The notes beneath the pieces are model-generated. The model searched no databases and was not told where the DNA came from. It saw only the letters and a list, made by a program, of their open reading frames with translations. Below are positions 24,817 to 36,463 of a stretch of 64,000 nucleotides of DNA, in pieces (position 1 is the stretch's first letter; every line of letters begins with the position of its first letter). Source of the DNA: Prostheceraeus crozeri (lineage: Eukaryota > Platyhelminthes > Polycladida > Euryleptidae); NCBI GenBank assembly GCA_907163375.1, contig CAJQUW010007257.1, positions 51,352 through 115,351 of the forward strand. The letters run 5' to 3'. The position numbers and the translations under genes are program-made.

Positions 24817-24851
24817 CGCGCCGGTCGGGTGTTTGTCACTTTCTTACTACT

Positions 24852-26639
24852 ATGGTGGCAAAAGCTGGTGTTTTTCACCATGTTTTTACCGGTTTTTACC
24901 AGGTGGTGAAAACCAGGGTGGTTTTTACCGGCCAACCCTGGTTCAAATTCATTTTTCTAGGAAAAACGGATCACTTCTCATGCAGAAAATTTCAAACCTG
25001 CTTATACAGCACATTCTACTCTATCAGTTAGTTCTCTAGCATCGGAACTTATTGAATTGGATGCGTCTTTACTCACCGAGTGGAAATTGGCGTGTCTCAA
25101 CAGTAGCAATGAAAGTTTATACATGAGAGCTATCCACAGCTTTTAGTTGCAAATAATCGGAGAAAACTTAATTTACGACTTTCGATTTACACAGCCACAG
25201 CTTGCTAAGTCTTGAGTATAGTTAACTGACATTTTTGTACGAATTTTGTGTCTCTTCTGAAAGCTTTGAACAACTTTAGCACCACCTACTTATTTGAGAA
25301 ATAACATGCAACTCTATCGAACCATGTAGCTTTCACGCAACAGTTTTACTGATAGAGCAAACGAATGCAGACATTTTCCTCATCGTCACATGGTTAGAAA
25401 TTTAGCAACCGTTAGGGAATTGTTTTATATGGCATACTTTTGAATTTAACTTGACTATGAATTTCTAACTATGAATTTGACTTCGCATGTTTGGGTAGTA
25501 GGCCTAGCAGATCTTTTTGAAAATTGTGCTATAATTCAAATCAGATATACTTGTACGCGTGTAGATATATATAAATTGAGGTCAAGTATGCAATGTAAGC
25601 AGATGACGGTAACTGATCGGATATCATTTTTAAGTTTCTTTGCGTAGAAACCTATGTGGCCGTTATAGACCAGCCTGGAGCAAATGTATTTTTTCAATTT
25701 CAAGCACAGATGTTTTTCTCGCAGAATGTCAAGATATAAATACAAATATGAGGACAATTTTAGAAATTCAAAAATACATATACAGATACCTTTTTTCTCT
25801 TTGACACATGTGATATTAAGCAAGCAGCCCCGACCTTGCTCGTTAATTATATATTATGTAATCTACACATATATATGTAATAACACATGTCTTATTTTTT
25901 TCACTGCCAAAGTTGTACGTCATTCATGCAAGAGTGTTGCTTATTCAGGGTCGCCTCTTACCTATGTATTGTCTAATGTTTTGTTGATTTTGCACAAAAT
26001 TGCACCCTATCAGAATCTACATGATTCGTGAATTAAAAACAAACTGGCTCTTCAGAATTGTGTGTTTGTGCATTGTATAAGCTTAGTAGGCCTATAGTAT
26101 TAGTGCAGGCCTACTACTTAATTAGTTGCATTTAGGCTAGATTTGACATGAGCCTCTCATTCAATTTTATTCATTTTTTGCATTTATTTTTGAATATCTC
26201 TTTGTATTTTTGTGTGTACATATTTTTGTTATTTTATCTTTACATGTTTTTTATTGAAAGAAATACAGTAAGTATTATTATAAATATGCAATAAGTAACG
26301 CCTTCAGTGAAGCGTGTGCCCTTTTGACAAACCAGCTGCAGCTAATGACTACTTGATTCTGTTCGCCCTACATGTACTGATATGTATGAGTACACTGACA
26401 TGTATCACCACATTGCTAGCTGCCTGATGATGTGAGACGAACGCTTCGGTGAAACATATCGCAAAGACCTCTGTCTTTCCAAATATAAATCGATTCGACT
26501 ATTTTCTCGGGCAGAAGTATGTCAGAAGTATGTCTTCTATCGATTGTTGCTGGTACTGGATTTTTGTGAATTTATATTGGTTCTATTACGCTTATCTTAT
26601 GCAGAGGTGACCGCCAGCAAATATTTTGGTAGGAACTTA
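24852..26639. other. Host non-coding DNA between elements A and B, first part
   Basis: No supported gene. The first 110 bp after element A contain short inverted copies of GGTTTTTACC. Segment 25067-25310 is one copy of an old dispersed repeat (see 59205-59450). The rest is AT-rich with a few TAGGCCTA-like words. Confidence 0.6.
25067..25310 (+). repeat. Old dispersed repeat, copy 1
   Basis: Matches 59205-59450 in the same orientation at roughly 70-75% by eye, with shared words such as TTTACACAG, CACAGCTTGCT and AAATAACATGCA. Family not recognised. Confidence 0.55.
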
Positions 26640-28490
26640 TGCCTTATATTTTGGTATACCTGGATAGCTGCCATTTCATCCAATATCAGGAATCATCAGC
26701 AGCCTAGTTAACATCTCTCATCATCGACACAACTCCGCCATAGAATAACGACCATGCCCGGGTAAATTTGATATTTGCAATCAGCAAGTTAGTGAAATTT
26801 CGACGGATGTTCATTAAATGGCACTTAAACCACACTACTGACAAGTCGCCTAAGTTAGTGCGCCTGAATAAATCAATAAATGCTGCTTTTTGCAAACGCT
26901 ATGTAGCTAGAATAATCAAATATTGAGTTGCATCTTTATTCGAAAAATAGAACCTGACCTGAATAGTTGCCATTTCATCCAATATCAGGAACCATTATTA
27001 GGCGATTTGTCAGTAGTGTGTTTTAAAGTGATATTTAATGAAAACGCCTTTGACGGATATCACTTTGTATATAAAGAATAACACCAAGGTATTCATGATG
27101 ACCCGATGTATTTCGCCGGTTCTAGACATGGGACACACCGGAATGAATGCTGACAGAAGCGCAGTGAACATCGTTATAGGTTAACACGTGACAAGAAGTA
27201 AAAATGAAATCTAAGGTAGAAAATAAAGTCAATGTGGATAATACTGATAGACAGAGTGCAGAGATATACATATAAAAGCACAAAAAAGGAGGAAGAAGCT
27301 AAAGAAGTCACCAAGGCAGCAGTAAGCTAATGACAGTTTCTTTTTGAATGCACAAGTCAGGTTGTTTTACACTGATAAAAAGTGCTTCCAAGGCACACAA
27401 ATGCAGTCTACCGCGACATCTCCTCAACACAGTAAAGCATGACTTGCCTGGCTTTGATGGGGTACATTGCTGTAAATGACGAGTGATGGCGCTTGCAGCT
27501 TTGGAACGTCAGTCCCCGTTCAGCAACCACCGTGGCACATGTTCGGAAATCCTTTGAGATAGTCTCCTTTCTGTCCGACCGACATACTTGCTACCGCAAG
27601 TACAGTTGAACTGGTACAGTAAGTTAGATTCGGCGTCCAGTGACTAAACCACTCTTGTGCCAGAATCCCAAAGGTAGAATCCCATTGGACGCCGAATCTA
27701 ACGTACTGTACCAGTACCAGTACTGTTCCAAAGCTGCAAGCGCCATCACTCGTCATTTACAGCAATGTACCCCATCAAAGCCAGGCAAGTCATGCTTTAC
27801 TGTGTTGAGGAGATGTCGCGGTAGACTGCATTTGTGTGCCTTGGAAGCACTTTTTATCAGTGTAAAACAACCTGACTTGTGCATTCAAAAAGAAACTGTC
27901 ATTAGCTTACTGCTGCCTTGGTGACTTCTTTAGCTTCTTCCTCCTTTTTTGTGCTTTTATATGTATATCTCTGCACTCTGTCTATCAGTATTATCCACAT
28001 TGACTTTATTTTCTACCTTAGATTTCATTTTTACTTCTTGTCACGTGTTAACCTATAACGATGTTCACTACGCTTCTGTCAGCATTCATTCCGGTGTGTC
28101 CCACGTCTAGAACCGGCGAAATATATCGGGTCATCATGAATACCTTGGTGTTATTCTTTATATACAAAGTGATATTTAATGAATACCCTCATAAATTTCA
28201 CTAGTTTGTTATTGCAAATTTGAAATTTGCCCGGGCATGGCTTGAGAGATGTGAACTAGACCTGCTGATGATTCCTGAAATTGGATGAAATGGAGGCTAT
28301 TCAGGCTTGTTCCCATTTTTCGACTGAGCATGCCACTCAATATTTGATTATGTATACATCGTGTTTGCAGCAAGCAGTATTTATTAATTATGACAGGCGC
28401 ACTAACTTTGGCGATTTGTCAGTAGTGTGTTTAAAGTGATATTTAATGAATGCCCATCGAAATTTCACTAACTTGATTGCAAATCCTAAA
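26640..28490. repeat. Nested inverted-repeat (fold-back) complex
   Basis: The core arms 27057-27507 and 27725-28175 are reverse complements over about 451 bp with few mismatches, around a 217-bp spacer that itself has ~29-bp inverted arms (CTGGTACAGTAAGTTAGATT near 27612 and its complement ending near 27712). Outside the core, a less similar family of 150-300 bp repeats recurs inverted (26650-26960 against 28160-28490), and the unit GGCGATTTGTCAGTAGTGTG occurs at about 27002 and 28419, with an inverted copy near 26830-26855. No transposase frame is seen. It fits a fold-back/MITE-type DNA transposon nested in older repeats. Confidence 0.75.
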
Positions 28491-29957
28491 AAAGTCACTT
28501 AATTTTTAGCGCATAGGAGAAATGGCATTTTACTATGTCAGTTTCTGAAAGAGCATGATACTAAGTGGAAAATATTCTTTTCAATGAAGATTTAGGTTCT
28601 AAAAGTTGTCTCCGTGCGTGTTAGTTCACATTGCAATAATGCTAGTCATTTCACCACACATTAATCCAAATATCATATGTATTGTCATGTAACCGACTAT
28701 CATCTGAAGGAAATGCTCTTTTCGAAACATTCTGCCACAAAATGTGCAAAAGCCATTCCAAATTCTTAATTTTTGTGTTCAGTATGAAAGTGAGTTGGCT
28801 GAGATCGATTATTATTACTTTTGTAAAATGTCCCATCAATTGAAACAAATCTGACAAGAAACTCATACATATTCTTGAGGTCATGATTCTTTATCTTCCA
28901 TAAGGTGCACAATTTGCGTGCTGTCCATATCATTTTTTGTCTATTTGTACACTTTTAGCGCACATTTTCAATTTATCTACGGTACATCATTATTGCAATA
29001 ATACGTATTGTAAAAAACCATTTCATGAAAATAAATGATTTTTAGAGACAATGTTGCATTCATATATTAACTAAATTAGAATACTTGCTCACTTTCTCTT
29101 TTCAAAAACATGATGCTTACAACATTCATGGATGACTGATAACTACACTTGACGCTTAAAATCATTTAAATCATGCTATCGATACGAGTATTGGTTCATA
29201 AATGAATGGGATATTGGATGAGATGAATGTAGTATTCATTTTGATGATGTGTTAAACTTCTTGAATCGCTTGACTTACTATTGATATTAGTCAAATGGAA
29301 ATACTCTTCTGAGAGCATTTATGCTCGCCTATATTTTGACGTATATTTCATTTTTCCAACCCACTACTTAGACATCAAATTTTTCGTTTGAGTAAAAGAA
29401 GCGATGTTGAAATAGTGTCATGTGGTGGATAACATGCAGATATTCAAAGATACAAACATTTAACATTTTGCATCTTCAGATGGCACCGCATATACCACAT
29501 GGGCATTAAGTAGCCTATCATAGTATATTTGACGACAACAGATGACCTTTTGTCCCAACAAGTAATTAAATGTAACATTGATTTTGCTAAAGAATGTACA
29601 TTGTACAGCAGGGCTTCCAAAACTCCGGACCGTGGCATCATGTTCACGGAATGCAGTGATCGCGTGATGTGCACGGTACATGTGATTTCCTTGTAGTTGA
29701 TCAATCATGCTTGATCTGCTATTTAGGATGTGAGTCACCACTTCCTATAATTCCCAGAAAACGAGGTTTTGGCTCAGTTTTGCAATCCTTTATAACGATT
29801 AGTATCTCTCTATCGACTAAAATCACTTAAATTTACTTAAAAGTCGCTTAAATTTATATTTTTTGAAGCAGGCTTCCGAGCATTATTCCGCAAAATGCCT
29901 TGCTGAATGTATTTAAATGACGATTGGTGTATGTCATCAAATTATGTAGAAGGCCTG
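28491..29957. other. Host non-coding DNA left of element B
   Basis: AT-rich with no convincing coding frame. Short open frames on the minus strand near 29444-29741 lack family features. The last six bases before element B, GGCCTG (29952-29957), are the left target duplication. Confidence 0.6.
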
Positions 29958-32170
29958 AGTAGTAAGGAAGTGACAAACACCAGATAGCGCAAGATGGCCG
30001 CCATCGCTGAGTCCCCCCCCCTCTGGAACGGCAGAGTGTCGTGGTCGGCCGCCGTGGTGCTTCGGGTCTGAGTCCCCCCCCTCTGGAACGATAGAGTGTC
30101 GGTCGTGGTGGACTTGGGCGACCGCCAGGATTAGTCTTGAGGCTATAGTGTGTGATGTTTTTGGTGCAATCTGCTGAACGTTGGGTTGTAAAATGGGTTG
30201 TTTCGAGTGGAAGGAGTGGTCGGATGAGAAAACGGAGGTCGGATTCGTATTCAGCGTGAAATTCTGCATCGGTAGGGTGAGTTTCAAGGCAATCGGTGAG
30301 AAAAAATTTTCAACATTTTTCGAAAAACGACAGAGTTAGAATTTGGGACGTTTTGGTGTGTAGCGTCAAAACGAAGCATCGGATGAGAAAACGGAGATCA
30401 GATTCGGATTCAGCGTGAAATTCTGCATCGCTATGGTGAGTTTCAAGTCAATCGGAGAGAAAAAATTTTCGGCTGACGTCCCCCCCCCTCTGGACAGCTT
30501 GCTTCGATTTTGGCTTCCAGTGGACGGATTTTGTCGTGCGATAGCTCGTTTGAAAGCTAAGAGTGAGACAAATTCAGTGAAAGAATCGGCTTGTTCCTAT
30601 CTGTCTTCGTTCAAAAGTTAGAGCGGTTACAAGATTTTAGGTCGGAGCTCGCTTACCTGAAAAATCCTAAGTGTCAGAGTGACTTTGTATGGGTAAAATT
30701 TTGAAAATTTTCCAAAGTGTGGAATTTCGACCTGGGACCGTCACCAAAACATTTTTCATCAAATTTTGAAATTTCACTGACGTCCCCCCCCCTCTGGACA
30801 GCTTGCTTCGATTTTGGCTTCCAGTGGATGGATTTTGTCGTGCGATAGCTCGTTTGAAAGCTAAGAGTGAGACAAATTCAGTGAAAGAATCGGCTTGTTC
30901 CTATCTGTCTTCGTTCAAAAGTTAGAGCGGTTACAAGATTTTAGGTCGGAGCTCGCTTACCTGAAAAATCCTAAGTGTCAGAGTGACTTTGTATGGGTAA
31001 AATTTTGAAAATTTTCCAAAGTGTGGAATTTCGACCTGGGACCGTCACCAAAACATTTTTCATCAAATTTTGAAATTTCACTGACGTCTCCCCCCCTCTG
31101 GACAGCTTGCTTCGATTTTGGCTTCCAGTGGACGGATTTTGTCGTGCGATAGCTCGTTTGAAAGCTAAGAGTGAGACAAATTCAGTGAAAGAAACGGCTT
31201 GTTCCTATCTGTCTTCGTTCAAAAGTTAGAGCGGTTACAAGATTTTAGGTCGGAGCTCGCTTACCTGAAAAATCCTAAGTGTCAGAGTGGCTTTGTATGG
31301 GTAAAATTTTGAAAATTTTCCAAAGTGTGGAATTTCGACCTGGGACCGCCACCAAAACATTTTTCATCAAATTTCACTGACCTCCCCCCCCCTCTTGACA
31401 GCTTGCTTCGATTTTGGCTTCCAGTGGACGGATTTTGTCGTGCGATAGCTCGTTTGAAAGCTAAGAGTGAGACAAATTCAGTGAAAGAATCGGCTTGTTC
31501 CTATCTGTCTTCGTTCAAAAGTTAGAGCGGTTACAAGATTTTAGGTCGGAGCTCGCTCACCTGAAAAAATCCTAAGTGTCAGAGTGACTTTGTATGGGTA
31601 AAATTTTGAAAATTTTCCAAAGTGTGGAATTTCGACCTGAGACCGTCACCAAAACATTTTTCATCAAATTTTGAAATTTCACTGACGTCCCCCCCCCTCT
31701 GGACAGCTTGCTTCGATTTTGGCTTCCAGTGGACGGATTTTGTCGTGCGATAGCTCGTTTGAAAGCTAAGAGTGAGACAAATTCACTGAAAGAATCGGCT
31801 TGTTCGTATCTGTCTTCGTTTAGATGTGAGACGCCATTTAAGATTTTGGGACATTGGCGAAAAACGACAGAGTTAGAATTTGGGACGTTTTGGGCTGTAG
31901 CTTCAAAACGAAGCATCGGATGGGAAAACGGAGGCCAGATTTGGAATCAGCGTCAAATTCTTTATCTGTATGGTGAGTTTCATGTCAATCGGAGAGTTTC
32001 AAGTCAATCGGAGAGAAAAATTTTCAACATTTTTCGGAAAAACGAGTTAGAATTTTTGCGATGGCTGCCTACTGTAGAGCCAAAACGAAGCATCGGATGG
32101 GAAAACGGAGGCCAGATTCGGATTCAGCGTCAAATTCTACATGGAAATGGTGTATTTCCAGCTCAATCGG
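29958..32170 (-). repeat. Terminal array of element B, left arm (~303-bp units, C-runs on plus strand)
   Basis: Runs of 6-9 C occur near 30013, 30073, 30480, 30785, 31088, 31385 and 31688, giving ~303-bp periods for the inner units. Units share text with the terminal array of A (CTTCGATTTTGGCTTCCAGT). The G-rich strand points toward the left terminus. Confidence 0.9.
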
Positions 32171-32220
32171 AGCACTAGAACCGGCGATAGACGGGTTTTT
32201 TAGTGTTTGGATGATGGGTG

Positions 32221-32254
32221 TTACGTCATCAGCTGATCGCCACACACTATATAA
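32221..32254 (+). promoter_or_regulatory. CRE-like + TATA core promoter, element B left arm
   Basis: TTACGTCA at 32221-32228, CAGCTG at 32231-32236 and TATATAA at 32248-32254. About 50 bp downstream is a splice donor GTAAGT at 32302, so a short leader exon of roughly 20-25 bases is expected. It would drive the coiled-coil gene inward. Confidence 0.7.
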
Positions 32255-32301
32255 GCTGGGAACCGAGAGAGACTTGTCATTAAGACGAGAGATTGTCAAC
32301 G

Positions 32302-32998
32302 GTAAGTCGTCTCTCTGAGCTCCGATGATAGCTTCGGACATTCCAAATCCCGAGTTTCTGTAAGAAACCGACTTAGAAAATTTCATTGCTGATATCAGCT
32401 AAGGCGTCAGACTTAGAGGTTATCCAGGAGATGGCCTTCGTCTCCAGGCCATAAAAGACTCCAAAACTTTAAAGGCTTGTAACTTTGCTTCTACAAGTCC
32501 GTTTGACTTGATTCAAAAAAGGTTCGGTCGCTATTGACCTGGCCTAAGTGACAGACTACTTATAAAATTTCATAAGTAGTGCTAAAAAGTTGAAAAATTT
32601 AAATTCACTAGTTTTGGAGGTTTTCTGGGGTTTTCAAGTATGCTGAATTCAAATCTACTATCAGATTTCAAATTTAACTAAGTCTAAGGCAGCTTTGAGG
32701 GGTTAGATCCCAGCTACTGTTCACTACCTTTGACTCGGCGTTACTGTTACCACTTCGGGGCAGTGACAATGATGTCTTAAGCTGTAAATAGCGGGTATCG
32801 GGGAAGATCTCTCACTTCCCTAGTGATCAGTACAAGGCCTTCGGGCTGTCGACGGGATCTAGTGCCACTCACTACACTCAAATCTATCATCTCACTAAGT
32901 GTAAAATCATTCTTTTCCGTTTTTATAAACTAGGAATCAATCGTTTGCTATCAAACGTTTACGGAATTATAATCATTGTTTCCCCCTTTTCACTTCAG
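32302..32998 (+). other. Leader intron of the coiled-coil gene, element B left arm
   Basis: Donor GTAAGT at 32302 and acceptor CACTTCAG ending at 32998, just before the ATG at 33002; 697 bp. The part 32655-32930 is about 97% identical to element A although non-coding, and includes GGCCTTCGGGCTGTCGAC and a conserved hairpin. Confidence 0.6.
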
Positions 32999-33001
32999 AA
33001 A

Positions 33002-34335
33002 ATGGTTAACTACAATAATGCCAAGACGGCTTTCAAGCTCTGCGTTTGTGCAAAGATTTTTCGTAGTGACGCCTTCAAGAAACACTCTTGTGTAAATAAG
33101 CGAATGGTAGGGGGCATTCGATACTTTTGCAGCAGCCATAATGCATCTCGCCTTGTCGAGACGTTACCGGAGTGGCATGCGAAGCATAGCAGCTGCAGTC
33201 AACCAGAGCTGACTGAGGAGGCGAAGCAAAGTCTCTTCAGCTCAGAGTTAAAAGCTCTGGAGACTCAGTGCGCTGTCGAGGCTATCGCGTCACCAAAGCC
33301 TCCCTCATCTAGTGCACCAGCAAAGGCTCTCTCACCCACCCCGATTCTGGAGACTCAGTGTGCTGTCGAGTCTATCGCGTCAGCAGAGGTTCCTTCATCT
33401 AGCGTGCCAGCAAAGGCTCTCTCACCCACCCGATTGAGTCTTCTCCGAAGTCGAGTAAATCCTCCTCCTCCTCTAGCGATGAGTCGGCTACTAGTAGCAG
33501 CGACAGTGAGGAAGAGGAGGAGGAGGAAAAAGGCTCGACGAAGGCTGACCTAGTCGAGAGTGTCTACCTCGATAGCGAGGTAGAGGCGGTGAGGGAAGTT
33601 GACCTCGATAGCGAGGTGCAGCCGGCTAAGTTATCGAGCAGTGGTGGGATTGCGGCTCAATGTCGCAACTTCATTATGCGCCCACCACTGGTCGATAACT
33701 ATGACAAGTTGAAGAATGAGTTGGAGGTGTGGAAGAGGGACTGTTTCTTCTATAAAGCGAGTTCCGAGAACCTCTCGCGAGTCACTCAGGAGCTCAAGAA
33801 GACTCAAGCTAGTCTTTTTGAGAAAGAAGGAGAGCTCGATCGCGAGAGGTTCTCGCACCTCGCTAGTAAGGCTAGAGAAGAACAGCTCCTGATCGAGAGA
33901 GAGAGTCAAGAGAAGGAGTTGAGAAAGATGAGGGAGGAGTTGGAAGGGCTGCGAAAGCAGTTGGGGAAGGTGGTGGCGACTAATCAGGAGCTGCACCAAC
34001 AAGTGATGAGTAGCAGTACTCGACGATCAAGTCGCCTCCACATTCCCCTAGATAAGAAAGGACATGTGCCCGCAAGACCGCTCCTCTGTGAACGTGGCAG
34101 AGACTAAATGTGTTACAGCAGGGCTAAAAAAGGTATCGAATGCCTTCATTTTACATTCGACCATAAGGAGGCAATCACAGGATTCCTGTTCGAACCACGT
34201 CCGGAGAAGATCTGTAAGTTAAAACAAGTAACTTAGAGTTCAAGATGATAACTAACAACTTCTTTCTTTACAGATATCAAAGAGAAGCGTCCACCTGCTT
34301 CCGTCAACGAGCCGGAGGCGAAGCGGCAAGCTTGA
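33002..34335 (+). pseudogene. Zinc-finger/coiled-coil gene, element B left-arm copy
   Basis: Left-arm copy of the gene at 47735-49069. N-terminal zinc-binding-like module (CVCAKIF, AFKKHSC, YFCSSH), duplicated Ser/Pro linker, acidic Ser/Glu region, coiled coil and conserved basic C-terminus, then a 60-bp intron (34214-34273) before a short last exon. The copy is broken, with about one break; the right-arm copy looks whole. Function unknown. Confidence 0.75.
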
Positions 34336-34352
34336 GACCCATATTTTTTCAA

Positions 34353-34945
34353 TCATCCCGAGAATGAACCATCGGCTCTCTTAAGGGCCACCATGGGGCA
34401 AGACATGATAGAACCTCCTCGCGGTTTGCCCTGGGCAGTCTTCGGACTGGCGAATACTATCATTAAGTTGAATCTGCTATCAGTCAACTTGAACGTTGCA
34501 AATGAAGTTCGGTGTAATACTTCCTTTCGACGGGCGTTCCTGTAAAGGGCGGCGGTGAAACCCGTAGCTATGTATACCGCAAGGGACATTCGGCAATGGT
34601 CAATCTTGTTAAACCTCTCTGCGTCATGTTTGCAAGTGATTGCCTCTGTCTCAACGTAGTATGCATTCGCGCCAGGGCGACATTTAGCCAACTGTCGAAG
34701 GTTGCCTAAAACTTTCCATTGCATACGTTATGAGAACCATGAGTTCTACCTGTCTCTATCAATGAGACGAATTGATGAATGGATGAAATGGGAGGACACT
34801 CACGCGCCACACGCAACATAACACACTTCTCTCTTCCGTAGTCAAACAAGCTCTTTACACATGGATCGCAGTCGATTGCTATCCCTGTATCAGAAGTGTA
34901 AGCTATCTTAATTTTATTTAACACTATTTCATCTACCATCATCAC
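34353..34945 (-). CDS. Conserved two-frame block, element B left-arm copy
   Basis: Same block as 13900-14490 and 47125-47717: a first frame with IAIDCDPCVKSLFDYG and a second of 123 codons beginning MQWKVLGNLRQ, convergent with the coiled-coil gene. DNA is almost identical to element A. Unknown product. Confidence 0.55.
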
Positions 34946-34965
34946 CCATATGAAGTGTCATAAGA

Positions 34966-35560
34966 TTTACAAGTTAGACTAAGCGTTCTACTATTTGTAA
35001 ATGAAAGATATAGTTTCACCAGTTTACAAGTTAAAAATAAAGTTTCAATAGTGTGTACGTTAGAAATAAAGTTTTAGCTGTTTGTATATCAAAAACAAAG
35101 TTTCAAGAGTTTACAAGTTAGACTAAGCGTTCTACTATTTGTAAATGAAAGATATAGTTTCACCAGTTTACAAGTTAAAAATAAAGTTTCAATAGTGTGT
35201 ACGTTAGAAATAAAGTTTTAACTGTTTGTATATCAAAAACAAAGTTTCAAGAGTTTACAAGTTAAAAAATAAAGTTTCAATGGTGTATACGTTAGAAATA
35301 AAGTTTTAGCTGTTTGTATATCAAAATAAAGTTTCAAGAGTTTACAAGTTAGAAATAACGTTTCAATAGTGTATGCGTTAGAAATAAAGTTTTAGCTGTT
35401 TGTATATCAAAATAAAGTTTCAAGAGTTTACAAGTTAGAAATAAAGATTCAATAGTGTGTATGTTAGAAATAAAGGTATAACTGTTTGTAAAAATAAGAT
35501 CGCAAGATTTACTAGTTTACAAGTTAGACTAAGTGTAAATTAAAATAAAATTATAACTGT
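34966..35560 (+). repeat. Short satellite between gene blocks, left arm
   Basis: About 595 bp of the same ~30-bp AAATAAAGTTTCAA unit family as the main arrays, with variants carrying TGTTTGTATATCAAAA. Confidence 0.85.
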
Positions 35561-35872
35561 TCACGAGTTAAAGCGTTGATGCAACGATGAACAATTAATA
35601 AGCTGAAAAGTTTTAGATTCACTTTAACATTACCATATGTTTACAGATAGAAATGTATCACAGCAAAGCTACTTCATGAGTTAGTTTGCCAGGAGTGTAT
35701 CATCTCAAACTTTTACTCCGTCGTTGAAATTTCATGACGACTTTTTGCTAGACGAAAGTTAACACCAGAGGAGCGCAGGGGTGGGTGGCTTAAAATACGC
35801 CTACAGCACTGAGAGAGTTGGAGTGCATGAGCTATGTACATTCTTTTGACGACGAGAGGAGCGATTTAGCCG

Positions 35873-36463
35873 ATGGCGCAGGTAGTTTCCCAGAGCATGG
35901 AGGACATTGTTTAGGTGACTCTAAGGACGTATGTCGAGCTGCCTTCAGTGATAGGCTTCCAACTCATGATGAATGATGATATGCTTACGACCTACATTCA
36001 ACCATTGGTGTATGCCCACACCCTCCCCCACAACGAGCTTGTCTGCCACATTGTATTCATGAGTGTGGCTCAAAGTAGGAAATTGATTGATGAGACTTTG
36101 CTGAAATATCCAAGGCGCGTATTCAAGCATGGTCGCCTACTGTTGGAGTATTATTATCAATGGCGCGACGACACACATTTGCCCACCCGTGTTTTACCAC
36201 ACCTATCAACGGAAGAATACAATAGAGCTTTAGTCGAGACGGTGAAAGGAGACGATGAGCGCTAGCGGGTGAATGAAGCATCGGTGAGAGTGGGAATCAA
36301 CTTGATGCTATTCTCCAATGAGGATTGTTGTCTAATGAGAATCAAGCATTCCTTTATGAATAGAGAGCCTTCCACAGTGAGAATCATTCCATCGTTGAAT
36401 CGTACAAGTGGCGGACGCACATTCTCTCTCTCTACATCCCTGTTATATTATCCAACTAAAATG
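35873..36463 (+). pseudogene. Unknown ORF region, element B left arm
   Basis: A coding-like stretch starting near an ATG at 35873, after a TATA-like TTAAAATAC at about 35791. Recognisable pieces include TYVELPSVIGFQLMM, a helical central part (LLEYYYQWRDD) and a C-terminal part with LFSNEDCCLMRIKHSF. No family is recognised. It is broken, with about two breaks, in both arms alike, so the breaks predate or were copied with the palindrome. It lies directly upstream of the spliced ORF at 36461. Confidence 0.4.

Larger units (their letters stand above)
1..24851. mobile_element. Element A: Polinton/Maverick-like virus-like element, left end outside window
   Basis: A large virus-like DNA element treated as a fossil. 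The right terminus reads CTTACTACT at 24843-24851, the reverse complement of the AG-starting terminus of element B; the outermost 24 bases of the two elements differ at one position. Family evidence is the protein-primed type B polymerase (9060-12871), a capsid-type ORF (7609-8754), long repetitive termini, AG...CT ends, and the 6-bp target duplication seen for the related element B. The left end and its TIR are not in the window, so A's own target duplication (expected ATGGTG, the six bases after 24851) cannot be confirmed. Integrase, ATPase and protease genes are not seen and may lie to the left. Overall it is young: most genes are open, with about one obvious break, and a LINE is nested in the right terminus. 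Confidence 0.8.
16850..24851 (+). repeat. Terminal array of element A: ~325-bp units with G-runs
   Basis: Tandem units of about 321-329 bp, each with one run of 7-14 G. Runs lie near 17302, 17622, 17948, 18276, 18767, 19096, 19420 and 19748; one interval is about one and a half units. Typical unit text includes CCGATGCTTCGTTTTGAAGC and AACTCTGTCGTTTTTCGCCA. The outermost part holds three 22-bp tandem copies (24566-24634) and a very G-rich stretch (24681-24816). The array is interrupted by a LINE at 19962-24015. Open frames in it are repeat artefacts. Confidence 0.9.

Noticed and set aside
24720-25031. 103-codon frame through the G-rich end of element A
   Set aside because: It crosses the element/host boundary and is made of Gly/Arg from GGA/GGG runs.
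26423-26460. CTGATGA ... GAAAC resembling a hammerhead ribozyme core
   Set aside because: The bases next to the core words cannot form the stem II closing pair, and no stems I/III were found.
27640-27924. 94-codon frame in the fold-back spacer
   Set aside because: It runs through inverted-repeat arms and has no codon or motif support.
29444-29741. Two overlapping minus-strand frames (86 and 93 codons)
   Set aside because: No splice context, no family features, AT-rich composition like the surroundings.
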